In this document: positions 29,130 through 38,719 of the stretch, in pieces
Numbering within the stretch: position 1 is the first letter of the stretch
Layout of the letters: every line of letters starts with the position of its first letter
Assembly (NCBI GenBank): GCA_035543335.1
Contig: DASZZH010000019.1
Location: 1 to 48,140 of the forward strand
DNA: 48,140 nt
From: Burkholderiales bacterium
Lineage (GTDB): Bacteria; Pseudomonadota; Gammaproteobacteria; Burkholderiales; JAHFRG01
Direction of reading: 5' to 3'
Position numbers and translations under genes: made by a program
Notes under the pieces: generated by a model
Database searches by the model: none
What the model was told of the DNA's origin: nothing
The model's input: only the letters and a program-made list of their open reading frames with translations

Positions 29130-30446
29130 TCAGAATTTCTCCAGAAGGCCTGCGGTTCTGTCCAACAGCAAATGCATTTCTTCTTCGTTGATGATATAGG
29201 GCGGCATGAAATACACGGTATTCCCCAGCGGCCGCAGCAACAGTTCCGCCTCCAGCGCCGCGTGATAGAAATTTCGCGTGAAATTTTTATCGTTGGTGGT
29301 CACCTCAAAGGCCCAAATCATGCCGGTGTTGCGAAAATCCTTGACTTTGGGGTGCTGCGAAAGCGGCTTGGCGATTTTGGTGAACTGCGCGGATTTGTTG
29401 TAGTTGGCCTGAATTACCTGGTCCTGCTCAAAGATGTCCAGCGTCGCCAGCGCGGCGCGGCAGGCGAGCGCGTTGCCGGTATAAGAATGCGAGTGCAGAA
29501 AACCTCGCGCCACTTCGTCGTGGTAGAACGCCTGGTAAACGGTGTCGGTGGTCATGACGACTGAAAGCGGCAGATAGCCGCCGGTGATGCCTTTTGAAAG
29601 ACACAGAAAGTCCGGAGTGATGCCCGCCTGCTGGCAGGCGAACAGCGTGCCGGTGCGGCCAAAACCCACGGCGATTTCATCGGCAATCAGATGCACCGAA
29701 TACCGGTCGCAAATCTGCCGCGCGCGTTTTAGATATTCGGGATGATACATTGCCATGCCGCCTGCGCATTGCACCAGAGGCTCGACGATGAAGGCGGCGA
29801 TCTCCTGATGATGCTCGCTTAAATGGGTTTCCAGTTTTTCAGCGCAGCGCAGGGCGTATTGCAGGCTGTATTCACCGGGCTCGGCAAAACGCCAGTCGGG
29901 GGAAACAACGTGTGCGCAGTGACGCAGCAGCGGCGCATAGGTATCCTTGAAAAGCGCGATATCGGTGACCGAAAGCGCGCCCAGCGTTTCGCCGTGATAG
30001 CCATTTTCGAGGCTGATAAAATCGGTCTTTTCGGCGCGCCCGCTGTTGCGCCAGAAATGAAAACTCATCTTGAGCGCGATTTCGATGCTGGATGCCCCGT
30101 CGCTGCCATAGAAGCAATGTCCCAGCCCGCGCGGCGCGAGCTTGCTCAAACGCTCGGATAATTCAATCACCGGCTCGTGGGTAAAGCCGGCGAGGAGCAC
30201 ATGCTCGAGCTTTTCCAGCTGTTCGATGAGCGCGCCGTTGATGCGCGGATTGGAGTGACCGAAGAGATTGACCCACCACGAGCTGATGGCGTCGAGATAA
30301 CGCCCGCCGTCAAAATCATAAAGCCAGATGCCTTTGCCTTCTTTGATGGGAATGAGCGGCAGGGTCTCGTGGACTTTCATTTGGGTACAGGGATGCCATA
30401 CGGCGGTGAGACTGCGTGCCAGAAATTCCCTGTTTCCCACAAGCAC
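29130..30446 (-). CDS. bioA: Adenosylmethionine-8-amino-7-oxononanoate aminotransferase
   Basis: A 438-residue PLP enzyme of aminotransferase class III making 7,8-diaminopelargonate in biotin synthesis. Motifs: VWHPCTQM near the start, typical of BioA for S-adenosylmethionine binding, ISSWWVNLFGHSNP, GSDGASSIEIALKM, ENGYHGETLGALSV, IADEIAVGFGRTG (Asp256 holding the PLP nitrogen) and LSKGITGGYLPL (Lys285 Schiff base). The frame opens at GTG 30446; GTG 30440 is an alternative and an AAGGGGT site precedes both. No other biotin genes are in the window. It diverges from groES across 130 bases that hold the heat-shock promoter. Confidence 0.95.
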   Translation of the reverse strand: MLVGNREFLARSLTAVWHPCTQMKVHETLPLIPIKEGKGIWLYDFDGGRYLDAISSWWVNLFGHSNPRINGALIEQLEKLEHVLLAGFTHEPVIELSERLSKLAPRGLGHCFYGSDGASSIEIALKMSFHFWRNSGRAEKTDFISLENGYHGETLGALSVTDIALFKDTYAPLLRHCAHVVSPDWRFAEPGEYSLQYALRCAEKLETHLSEHHQEIAAFIVEPLVQCAGGMAMYHPEYLKRARQICDRYSVHLIADEIAVGFGRTGTLFACQQAGITPDFLCLSKGITGGYLPLSVVMTTDTVYQAFYHDEVARGFLHSHSYTGNALACRAALATLDIFEQDQVIQANYNKSAQFTKIAKPLSQHPKVKDFRNTGMIWAFEVTTNDKNFTRNFYHAALEAELLLRPLGNTVYFMPPYIINEEEMHLLLDRTAGLLEKF

Positions 30447-30449
30447 CCC

Positions 30450-30478
30450 TTGATAATAAAAGACTTAGGCCGTATTAT
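30450..30478 (+). promoter_or_regulatory. Sigma-70 promoter of groESL
   Basis: -35 TTGATA (30450-30455), a 17-base spacer, and -10 TATTAT (30473-30478). It abuts the CIRCE operator, so HrcA bound there would block RNA polymerase. It is near consensus, so groESL should be expressed strongly when derepressed. Confidence 0.82.
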
Positions 30479-30504
30479 TAGCACTCACATGAGGTGAGTG
30501 CTAA
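30478..30504. promoter_or_regulatory. CIRCE operator (HrcA binding site)
   Basis: TTAGCACTC (30478-30486), exactly nine bases, then GAGTGCTAA (30496-30504): a perfect match to the CIRCE inverted repeat bound by the heat-shock repressor HrcA. It overlaps the -10/start region of the groESL promoter. HrcA itself is not encoded in the window. Confidence 0.97.
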
Positions 30505-30576
30505 TCCCCTTTTCAGCGCTTGGCGGCACTCCTGCCGCCAGGCCGAGTAAATACCTCTAACTATCGGAGATGAAAT

Positions 30577-30864
30577 ATGAAAATTCGTCCTTTACATGAC
30601 CGGGTTATTGTCAAGCGCCTGGAAGAAGAACGCAAGACGGCTTCCGGCATCGTGATTCCCGACACCGCCGCGGAAAAGCCCGACCAAGGTGAAATCGTCG
30701 CCGTCGGCAAGGGCAAAATTCTTGAAGACGGCAAAGTCCGGCCGCTCGATGTGAAAGTCGGCGACAAAGTGCTGTTTGGCAAGTATTCAGGCCAGACGGT
30801 GAAAGTCAAAGGCGAGGAGCTTCTGGTGATGCGCGAAGAAGACATCATGGGCGTGGTTGAGTAA
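30577..30864 (+). CDS. groES: Co-chaperonin GroES
   Basis: A 95-residue co-chaperonin that caps the GroEL ring. It begins [18 protein letters not shown], carries the mobile loop [18 protein letters not shown] (about 18-35) that docks on GroEL, and ends [14 protein letters not shown], all canonical. CGGAG lies just before the ATG. It is the first gene of the CIRCE-controlled operon, with groEL 31 bases downstream. The leader from 30,505 contains a stable stem (30519-30542). Confidence 0.98.
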   Translation: MKIRPLHDRVIVKRLEEERKTASGIVIPDTAAEKPDQGEIVAVGKGKILEDGKVRPLDVKVGDKVLFGKYSGQTVKVKGEELLVMREEDIMGVVE

Positions 30865-30886
30865 TTAAAGCGGAACTTAATTTTAG

Positions 30887-32515
<1,629 letters not shown>

Positions 32516-32533
32516 TTGCCCGGTCTCAGCATA

Positions 32534-32574
32534 AAAACAAAACCCCTTGGTTCGTAGCCAAGGGGTTTTGTTTT
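32534..32574. terminator. Rho-independent terminator after groEL
   Basis: A perfect 17-bp stem: AAAACAAAACCCCTTGG (32534-32550) against CCAAGGGGTTTTGTTTT (32558-32574), with a seven-base loop TTCGTAG. The T-rich right arm follows a GC core, and the mirrored A-tract would let it work in both directions. It closes the groESL operon 18 bases after the groEL stop. Confidence 0.93.
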
Positions 32575-32596
32575 ACGTACACGCAAATTTGTCGGC

Positions 32597-32625
32597 TTGA
32601 CTTGTTTTTGAATTAAGATTGTAAT
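32597..32625 (+). promoter_or_regulatory. Promoter of the tRNA-Phe array
   Basis: -35 TTGACT (32597-32602), a 17-base spacer, -10 TGTAAT (32620-32625). The -10 ends 17 bases before the first tRNA-Phe copy, the spacing of a tRNA promoter. It is the best promoter in the region; I see none as good right before the intact tRNA at 33054. The intact tRNA is therefore probably transcribed through both broken copies. Confidence 0.7.
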
Positions 32626-32735
32626 ACCGCGCTTCAAATAATGGCCAAGTAGCTCAGTTGGGCGAACAGGGAATTCGAGTCGCACTGCGACGAGCCTGCG
32701 AGCGCCAATCCCGATGCAACGGAATTGGCCGGAAT

Positions 32736-33129
<394 letters not shown>

Positions 33130-33149
33130 AACTTCAAAGACTTGGTGAT

Positions 33150-33368
33150 TCACTCTCTGGCGGCTGTGCCAAAAGATCGTTTTTCGATAGAGAGATTCGA
33201 TGATGCCAGCTCCGTACGGAGAATGGCATTCATCATCAACCGAATTGAGTCTTTCACCTCAAGAGGTATGCCAGACAGACGGAGCTTGTCGGAGTCGAGC
33301 TCGGAAAGCGTGACTTTATCGGCGTACTTTAGATGGCCGTTGGGCAGGTTCGGCCGGTTATATGCGGC
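33150..33368 (-). pseudogene. Possible gene remnant, unrecognised
   Basis: A 72-codon stretch is open on the minus strand between an in-frame TAG (33369-33371) and TGA (33150-33152). It reads RPNLPNGHLKYADKVTLSEL, then DSDKLRLSGIPLEVKDSIRL and a basic end. The balanced amino-acid content looks translated, unlike the shadow frames nearby. The only ATGs are internal (33236, 33233) and no ribosome site is seen. I do not recognise the family. Confidence 0.3.
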
Positions 33369-33526
33369 CTAGATTAAGAAGGCACGCTTGTAAGGGGATC
33401 ATCACGTGAACGTTTGGGGTTCTCACTTCAAGTGTTCGAACAACTTGCCGAACCGTTATGATGTTTGAGGCATTCCAGATCTAATAAGCTGGTTGCCAAG
33501 CGAGGATTTGCTCTTCAACCTGGGAT

Positions 33527-33627
33527 GGTTCTGGTGCAACAACTTGCCGACCCTCCGACGGGTTGTGGTTGAAAAGTTCCAAAAATCACAACGGATGGTG
33601 GACCCGAATCTACTTTGCACCAGAACC
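33527..33627. mobile_element. 101-bp element with IS6-family-like terminal inverted repeats
   Basis: Exact 13-bp inverted repeats: GGTTCTGGTGCAA (33527-33539) and TTGCACCAGAACC (33615-33627). Read inward, the right end continues GGTTCTGGTGCAAAGT, one base away from the GGTTCTGTTGCAAAGT ends of IS257/IS431-type IS6 elements. The 75-base interior holds no transposase. It is most likely a deletion derivative or miniature element. No 8-bp target duplication is visible in the flanks. Confidence 0.6.
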
Positions 33628-33878
33628 CGCCGTTCGGTGAACACCGGAATTGAGCCTTGATACATATTCTTGCTCAGCGCGAAGCTCTATTTGACCGGTG
33701 ATTACACCTGGAGGCAAAACAAGGATGTGGAGAAAGGCGGATTCAGGTCGCTACGTCCGACACCGAAGGCCTAGCGTATTTTAATTTCCCTTTCGTCAAA
33801 CGACCACAAATAGCCACGCCAAGTCTCGGCGATCATGCAAACGTGGTTTCTGCACGGCGGGAACAAACGAATCCCGTC

Positions 33879-35078
33879 CTAAGCTACGCCCACGGCACCT
33901 TCTTCGATCAGTTTTTCAATGTCGTTTGCCGTGTAATCGTACTCCGCGAGCACTTCCCGTGTGTGCTCCCCCAGCACCGGCGCGCTGCGGGTGACTTCGC
34001 CCTTCGTTTGCGAGAACCGGAGCGGAAACCCGAGTGCGGGCACCTTGCCGATGCGTCGATGATTGGTTTCAACGACCATGTCGCGCGCAAGGGTCTGGGG
34101 ATGAGCGAGCATCTCCGGTACGCTCAGGACCGGTCCGACCGGCAGGCCCGCCTCTTCGAGCTTTTCGCACCACTTGGCGGTGGTGGACCGGCTAATGATC
34201 GGGCTGAGTGCCGCCACCAGCTCGGTGCGGTGCTTCATTCGGCTGGTGTTGCTGGCGAAGCGCGGATCGGCGCCAAGTTCTGGCGTATTCAGCACGGCAA
34301 TCAGTCGCTCCCAATTGGCCTGGTTCGCTGCGCCGACGTTGACCCACCCGTCGCTCGTCTGAAAGGCCTGATACGGGGCACTGGTGAGATTGCCCGAGCC
34401 CATGGCGGGGGCTGCCGTTCCCGTGGCGAAGAAGTAGGCCGCCTGCCAGTAGGTCTGAATGATGCCCGCCTCGAAAAGCGAGGTATCCACTCGCTGGCCC
34501 TGGCCAGTTTTCAGGCGATGGATGTAGGCAGAGACGATTCCCAGAGCCGCGAGCACGCCGGCGCCCACGTCCGTCACTGGTCCGCCGCACTTGATGGGCG
34601 GCTGGCCCGGCTCCCCAGTGATGCTCATAAGCCCCGACATCCCTTGCGCGATCAGATCGAAGCCTGGTTTGTCGGAGTAGGGTCCGGTGCGCCCGTAACC
34701 GGAAATCTCGCAGTAGATGAGTCCCGGATTCACCTTCGCGAGCCCATCGTAGCCGAGGCCCAGTTTTTCCATCGTCCCCTTGCGGTAGTTCTCGGTGACC
34801 ACGTCTGCCGTGGCCAACAAGCGGCGCAACACATCCTTACCGGCCGGTTGCTTGAGATCGACCGCTATGCCCCGCTTGTTTCGGTTCATGACGATGAACG
34901 CGGAGGATTCGCCGCGGATGTCAGGAATGCCGAAGCGGCGCGTATCGTCGCCGCCAGGAAACTTCTCGACCTTGATGACATCCGCACCCATGTCGGCGAG
35001 CAGCATGCCGCAGATGGGGCCGGCCATGATGTGCGCAAGTTCGATGACCTTGAGGCCGGCCAGCGGTCCCATGTTCAT
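33879..35078 (-). CDS. Class III (CaiB/BaiF family) CoA-transferase
   Basis: A 399-residue cytoplasmic enzyme that moves CoA between carboxylic acids. It starts GPLAGLKVIELAHIMAGPICGMLLADMGADVIKVE, the standard family opening. The catalytic aspartate is Asp141 in DKPGFDLIAQGMSGLM, preceded by SGYGRTGPY. GQGQRVDTSLFEAGI and the closing GEHTREVL are also typical. The donor and acceptor cannot be told from sequence; relatives act on oxalate, carnitine, succinate/itaconate-type or aromatic acids. It overlaps the hydratase stop by ATGA and is last in the TRAP operon, so it probably activates the imported acid. Start ATG 35078 or 35072. Confidence 0.92.
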   Translation of the reverse strand: MNMGPLAGLKVIELAHIMAGPICGMLLADMGADVIKVEKFPGGDDTRRFGIPDIRGESSAFIVMNRNKRGIAVDLKQPAGKDVLRRLLATADVVTENYRKGTMEKLGLGYDGLAKVNPGLIYCEISGYGRTGPYSDKPGFDLIAQGMSGLMSITGEPGQPPIKCGGPVTDVGAGVLAALGIVSAYIHRLKTGQGQRVDTSLFEAGIIQTYWQAAYFFATGTAAPAMGSGNLTSAPYQAFQTSDGWVNVGAANQANWERLIAVLNTPELGADPRFASNTSRMKHRTELVAALSPIISRSTTAKWCEKLEEAGLPVGPVLSVPEMLAHPQTLARDMVVETNHRRIGKVPALGFPLRFSQTKGEVTRSAPVLGEHTREVLAEYDYTANDIEKLIEEGAVGVA

Positions 35079-35854
35079 TGCCCCTTGAACTCGGGTTTTT
35101 TCTTCGCGAGGAACGCGCGATAACCGATGCGGAAGTCCTCGGTGTCGAAACAGGCGTAACTCTCGTCACGCTCCGCTTCGGTGAGAGGCCGCGGGTCGCC
35201 GAGACGATTGATGAAGCGCTTGTGCCAGCGTGCCGCCAACGGCGCGCCGTCGGCGATGCGGCGCGCGGTGGCATAGGCCTCCTCGATGACTTTGTCGTCC
35301 GGCACCACACGGTTGACGAGGCCTTTTTCACGCGCCTCCTCGGCACCGAACACGCGGCCTTCCAACACGATTTCCAGCGCCGTCGCCCGCCCCACCAGCA
35401 TCATGAGCCCCTGAATCTCGCCGTATGCCATGACCAGCCCAAGCCGGTTCACCGGCACGCCAAAACGACTGCTGGCACCGCAGATGCGCAGGTCGCACAT
35501 GGACGCGATCTCCAGCCCGCCGCCCACACACACGCCCTGGATCAGCGCTACCGTCGGGTGCCGGCAATCGGCGATCGCCCGCATGGTGCCATGGATGGCC
35601 TCACCATAAGCCTTTGCCTGCGACGAATTGGCGCGTTCAGTGGCAAACTCCGAGATGTCAGCGCCGGCCGCAAATGCCTTGTCGCCCGCGCCACGCAGCA
35701 CGATGCAGCGCAGCGATTCATCCGCGTCCACCTCGCGCATCACCTCACCCAACCGCATCCACATGCCGAAGGTGAGGGCATTCAGCTTCTCCGCGTTGTT
35801 CAGCGTAACGGTGGCGACGGCACCGTCGCGCCGGATAAGAATCGTGTCGGACAT
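35075..35854 (-). CDS. Enoyl-CoA hydratase/isomerase family protein (crotonase fold)
   Basis: A 259-residue crotonase. The oxyanion-hole segments are FAAGADISEF (about 61-70) and GVCVGGGLEIASMCDLRI (about 107-124), with Gly112 and the first catalytic glutamate Glu115. The second catalytic glutamate of classical hydratases (rat Glu164, in PEIxLG) is replaced: the segment reads FGVPVNRLG, with Val135. A different reaction (isomerase, hydrolase, lyase or decarboxylase) is therefore possible. It lies 3 bases after dctM and overlaps the CoA-transferase, so it should act on the CoA ester formed there. Confidence 0.92.
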   Translation of the reverse strand: MSDTILIRRDGAVATVTLNNAEKLNALTFGMWMRLGEVMREVDADESLRCIVLRGAGDKAFAAGADISEFATERANSSQAKAYGEAIHGTMRAIADCRHPTVALIQGVCVGGGLEIASMCDLRICGASSRFGVPVNRLGLVMAYGEIQGLMMLVGRATALEIVLEGRVFGAEEAREKGLVNRVVPDDKVIEEAYATARRIADGAPLAARWHKRFINRLGDPRPLTEAERDESYACFDTEDFRIGYRAFLAKKKPEFKGQ

Positions 35855-35857
35855 GGC

Positions 35858-37141
35858 CTATGGGTAGAAGAGTTGTACCAGTCCCATGCCGGTGACGGGG
35901 ACATAGGTGACCAGCATCAGCACCGTGAACAGCACGCCGATGAAATATATGTTGACCCGCGTCACCTCCCAGACCGTCGCCTTGGCGATCGAGCAAGCGA
36001 CCATGAGCACGGAGGCAACCGGCGGGGTCTGCTGCCCGATGCCGAGGTTGATGGTGACGATGAGTCCGAAGTGCACCGGATCAATGCCCACCGACCTTAC
36101 CAGCGGCATCACCACCGGCACCACCAGGATGATAGCCGCGGCCGAGTGCAGGAAACACCCGAGCAAGAGGAAGAGCAGGTTGAGGAGCGCCAGCACGAAC
36201 CACTTGTTGCTCGTGATCTGCGTGATGACATGGGCAAGCTTCTGCGGCGCCTGAATCTCCGTGAGATAGCTGCCGAGAAGCGCGGAGCTGGCCACGAGCA
36301 GCATCACCACCGCGGTTTGCACGCCGCCCTCGATCATCGCGGTCTTGAGGTGCGACAGGTCGAGCTCGCGATAAACCGCAAGCCCGATGAAGAGCGCCGC
36401 GAGCACCGCCATCGCCGCGCCTTCAGTCGCCGTGACATAGCCGCCGAAGATCGATCCTAGGATGATCATCGGCAGCGTGAAAGCCCAGAACGCGCCCCGG
36501 AAGGTGCTGCGCACGCGCGACCACTGGAACTTCTCCTCGATGGGCAGGTTGTAGCGACGCGCCATCCAGTACGCCATGCCCATGAGCGCGAAGCCGCCGA
36601 GGATGCCCGGCACGATGCCTGCAACGAACAATTTCACGACGGAGGTTTCGGCCATGACCGCATAGAGGATCATGGGGATCGAGGGCGGGATGATCACCGC
36701 GAGCGTGGCCGCCGACGACATGATGGCCGCGGCGAGGGGCGCCGGGTAGCCCTTGGACTTCATCGCGGGAATCAGGATCGATCCCAGCGCCGAGACGTCC
36801 GCGACCGCGGAGCCGGAAATCTCGGCGAAGAACATCGACGCGCCGATGGACACCATGGCCAGCCCGCCGCGGATGAAGCCCAGGATGGCGGAGGCGAAGG
36901 CGATGAGGCGCCGCGAGATCCCCGAGGCGTTCATGATCGCCCCCGCGAGGATGAAAAGCGGGATCGCGATGAGCGGAAAATTGGTGGCGCCGTTGTAGAG
37001 CACGATGGGCAGGTTGGGAAGCGAGCCGCTGCCCTGGGTCCATACCATGGCGGCGACCGCGACGATGCCGAGCGACACCGCGATCGGCACGTCGATCACG
37101 ACGAGCGCCAGCACGCAGACGAAGAGAAAGAGCATTTCCAT
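35858..37141 (-). CDS. dctM: TRAP transporter large membrane subunit
   Basis: A 427-residue inner-membrane protein with about 12 helices, the sodium-coupled transport channel of a TRAP system. Start MEMLFLFVCVLALVVIDVPIAVSLGIVA, then LPNLPIVLYNGATNFPLIAIPLFILAGAIMNASGISRRLI, typical of DctM, and a C-terminal GIGQQTPPVASVLMVACSIAK. The frame is open upstream to 37603, but that extension is a shadow of dctQ. ATG 37141 overlaps the dctQ stop by one base (TGATG) and begins at the first real helix. It works with DctQ and the DctP binding protein encoded upstream. Confidence 0.94.
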   Translation of the reverse strand: MEMLFLFVCVLALVVIDVPIAVSLGIVAVAAMVWTQGSGSLPNLPIVLYNGATNFPLIAIPLFILAGAIMNASGISRRLIAFASAILGFIRGGLAMVSIGASMFFAEISGSAVADVSALGSILIPAMKSKGYPAPLAAAIMSSAATLAVIIPPSIPMILYAVMAETSVVKLFVAGIVPGILGGFALMGMAYWMARRYNLPIEEKFQWSRVRSTFRGAFWAFTLPMIILGSIFGGYVTATEGAAMAVLAALFIGLAVYRELDLSHLKTAMIEGGVQTAVVMLLVASSALLGSYLTEIQAPQKLAHVITQITSNKWFVLALLNLLFLLLGCFLHSAAAIILVVPVVMPLVRSVGIDPVHFGLIVTINLGIGQQTPPVASVLMVACSIAKATVWEVTRVNIYFIGVLFTVLMLVTYVPVTGMGLVQLFYP

Positions 37142-37647
37142 CAGTGCGAAGCCCCGCCGGTCACCGCGGGCGCCGCCATCGCGTTGGCCAGCACCTTCGG
37201 CATCGTTATCAGCTCCGCCGCGATGATGAGCACGGCGCTCACCGGGACCACCGACTGCACCCAGCTCACCGGGATCGACGGCAGGCTCACCAGATGGTCG
37301 GTATCGAGGACGCCCAGCACCTGGTATCCCATCCAGCCCATCAGCAGGAAGAAGCCGATCGTGAACACCTCCGCGATCACTCGCGCGATGAGCTTGGGCA
37401 CGGGTGGAAGGAAGGCCACCAGCTCGGGACAGCCGATGTGCGCGCGCTTCACCGATGCCAGGGCGGAACCGTAGAAGGTGAGCCAGGCGAGCAGGATGGA
37501 GGCCAGCTCGTCGTACCACACGAGGGATGCTCCGAACGTCCGAAAGACGACGCCGAGCGTCACTTCCACCGCGAGCGCGGCCATGAGCAGCACGACCAGC
37601 CACTCGAGGGCTCGCTCGTAGCTCTCGCGGATCGAGTCGAGGCTCAT
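37141..37647 (-). CDS. dctQ: TRAP transporter small membrane subunit
   Basis: A 168-residue protein with four predicted membrane helices. It has the DctQ pattern: ALEWLVVLLMAALAVEVTLGVVFRTFG, VWYDELASILLAWLTFYGSALASVKRAHIG, and a final helix of SWVQSVVPVSAVLIIAAELI. It forms the membrane complex with DctM. I chose ATG 37647, 4 bases after the dctP stop. The frame continues to a TTG at 37665 inside dctP, which is less likely. It lies between dctP and dctM, the usual TRAP order. Confidence 0.92.
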   Translation of the reverse strand: MSLDSIRESYERALEWLVVLLMAALAVEVTLGVVFRTFGASLVWYDELASILLAWLTFYGSALASVKRAHIGCPELVAFLPPVPKLIARVIAEVFTIGFFLLMGWMGYQVLGVLDTDHLVSLPSIPVSWVQSVVPVSAVLIIAAELITMPKVLANAMAAPAVTGGASH

Positions 37648-37651
37648 GGCG

Positions 37652-38632
37652 CTACTGCTTTCCAAGCGCGATGGCGCGGTCGATGATCTCCTTCGAGCCC
37701 GGAACTTCCTTGGCGAATTCCTCGTATACCGGCTTCGAGGCTGCGATGAAGGCGTCCTTGTTGGATGTGTTCACCAGCATCCCGGCGGTCTTGAGCTTGC
37801 CGAGCAGTTCGTTATCGTCGCTTTCCGCCCTTTGGTACACGAAAGCCTGCGTCTCCTTCGCCGTGTCCTCGAGGCTCTTGCGCACGTCGGCCGGCAGCGT
37901 TGCCCATTTCTTAGCGCCGACGGTCAAGTAGGCCGGCGTGTAGACGTGGCCGGTGAGCGAAAGGTACTTCTGCACCTCCTGGAACTTCTGGCTGTAAATC
38001 TGGGTGAAGGGGTTTTCCTGGCCGTCCATCACGCCGGTCTGCAGCGCCGTGAAGACTTCGGAGAGCTTCATCGGGCTCGGGTTCGCCCCGTAGGCCTGGA
38101 ACATCTTCACCCGCCACTTGCCTTCGGGAACGCGCAGCTTGATGCCGTTCAAGTCGGCCGGGGAGTTGATTGGGCGCTTGGAGTTGGTGATGTGTCGATA
38201 ACCGTTTTCCCAAACCGCAAGGATCTTTAGGCCCTTCTTCTCCACCTCGGGCTCGAACTTTGACCAGAAGAGCTCCTTCTCGATTCGCGTCATGTGGGCG
38301 CGGTCCTTCACCAGGTAAGGCATTTCGAAGACGCCGAACAGATCCGCTTCCGAGGACATCACGGTAGAAGGCACCGCCATGTCTACCGTGCCGAGCTTCA
38401 ACTTCTGAAGCAGCTCCTTGTCGCCGCCCAGCTGGCTCGAACCGAACACCACAACCTTGGCCTTGTCGCCCAGCTTGGCGTTGGCGCGGCGGGCAAACTC
38501 CTCCGACGACTGGGCGAACAGCGAGCCGGGTTCGCCCACATGGCCAAGTTTGATTTCGATCGGCTCGGCCATCGCCGCGCCGGCGCAGATACTCGCGAAC
38601 AGTAGAACGGTCAGTGACTTTGGCGGCTTCAT
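37652..38632 (-). CDS. dctP: TRAP transporter periplasmic solute-binding protein
   Basis: A 326-residue DctP-family binding protein. Signal peptide MKPPKSLTVLLFASICAGAAMA. The mature start EPIEIKLGHVGEPGS, SSQLGGDKELLQKLKLGTVDMA, and GIKLRVPEGKWRVKMFQAYGANPSPMKLSEVFTALQTGVMDGQENP are canonical. Arg167 in KLRVPE is the arginine that pairs with the substrate carboxylate in nearly all TRAP binding proteins, so the ligand is a carboxylic acid. ATG 38632 has AGAGGAGA upstream and starts the signal peptide; the longer frame to 38704 is unlikely. It is the first gene of the operon dctP-dctQ-dctM-hydratase-CoA-transferase. Confidence 0.95.
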   Translation of the reverse strand: MKPPKSLTVLLFASICAGAAMAEPIEIKLGHVGEPGSLFAQSSEEFARRANAKLGDKAKVVVFGSSQLGGDKELLQKLKLGTVDMAVPSTVMSSEADLFGVFEMPYLVKDRAHMTRIEKELFWSKFEPEVEKKGLKILAVWENGYRHITNSKRPINSPADLNGIKLRVPEGKWRVKMFQAYGANPSPMKLSEVFTALQTGVMDGQENPFTQIYSQKFQEVQKYLSLTGHVYTPAYLTVGAKKWATLPADVRKSLEDTAKETQAFVYQRAESDDNELLGKLKTAGMLVNTSNKDAFIAASKPVYEEFAKEVPGSKEIIDRAIALGKQ

Positions 38633-38719
38633 GGCTGGTGATCTCCTCTCGAATTTTTTGTCTAAAAAGCGGCAGCATCTTCTGGCGCAAAACCGGCTAG
38701 GCAATAATCCACCGTGGCG

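Larger units (their letters stand above)
33130..33878. other. Gene-poor stretch with coding debris
   Basis: About 750 bases between tRNA-Phe and the CoA-transferase with no intact gene that I can support. It contains the 101-bp inverted-repeat element described separately, a 72-codon open stretch without a good start (33150-33368, minus), and a minus-strand 21-codon frame (33771-33836, MIAETWRGYLWSFDEREIKIR) with coding-like composition but no ribosome site. It looks like a scarred integration zone. Confidence 0.6.

Noticed and set aside
35078..36460. 460-codon plus-strand frame opposite the hydratase and dctM
   Set aside because: Low-complexity His/Arg/Glu-rich translation with no family resemblance; both minus-strand genes beneath it are clear.
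37142..37603. N-terminal extension of dctM to 37603
   Set aside because: The first ~150 residues are an Arg/Gly/Ala-rich out-of-frame reading of dctQ. The true protein starts at MEMLFLF, coupled to the dctQ stop.
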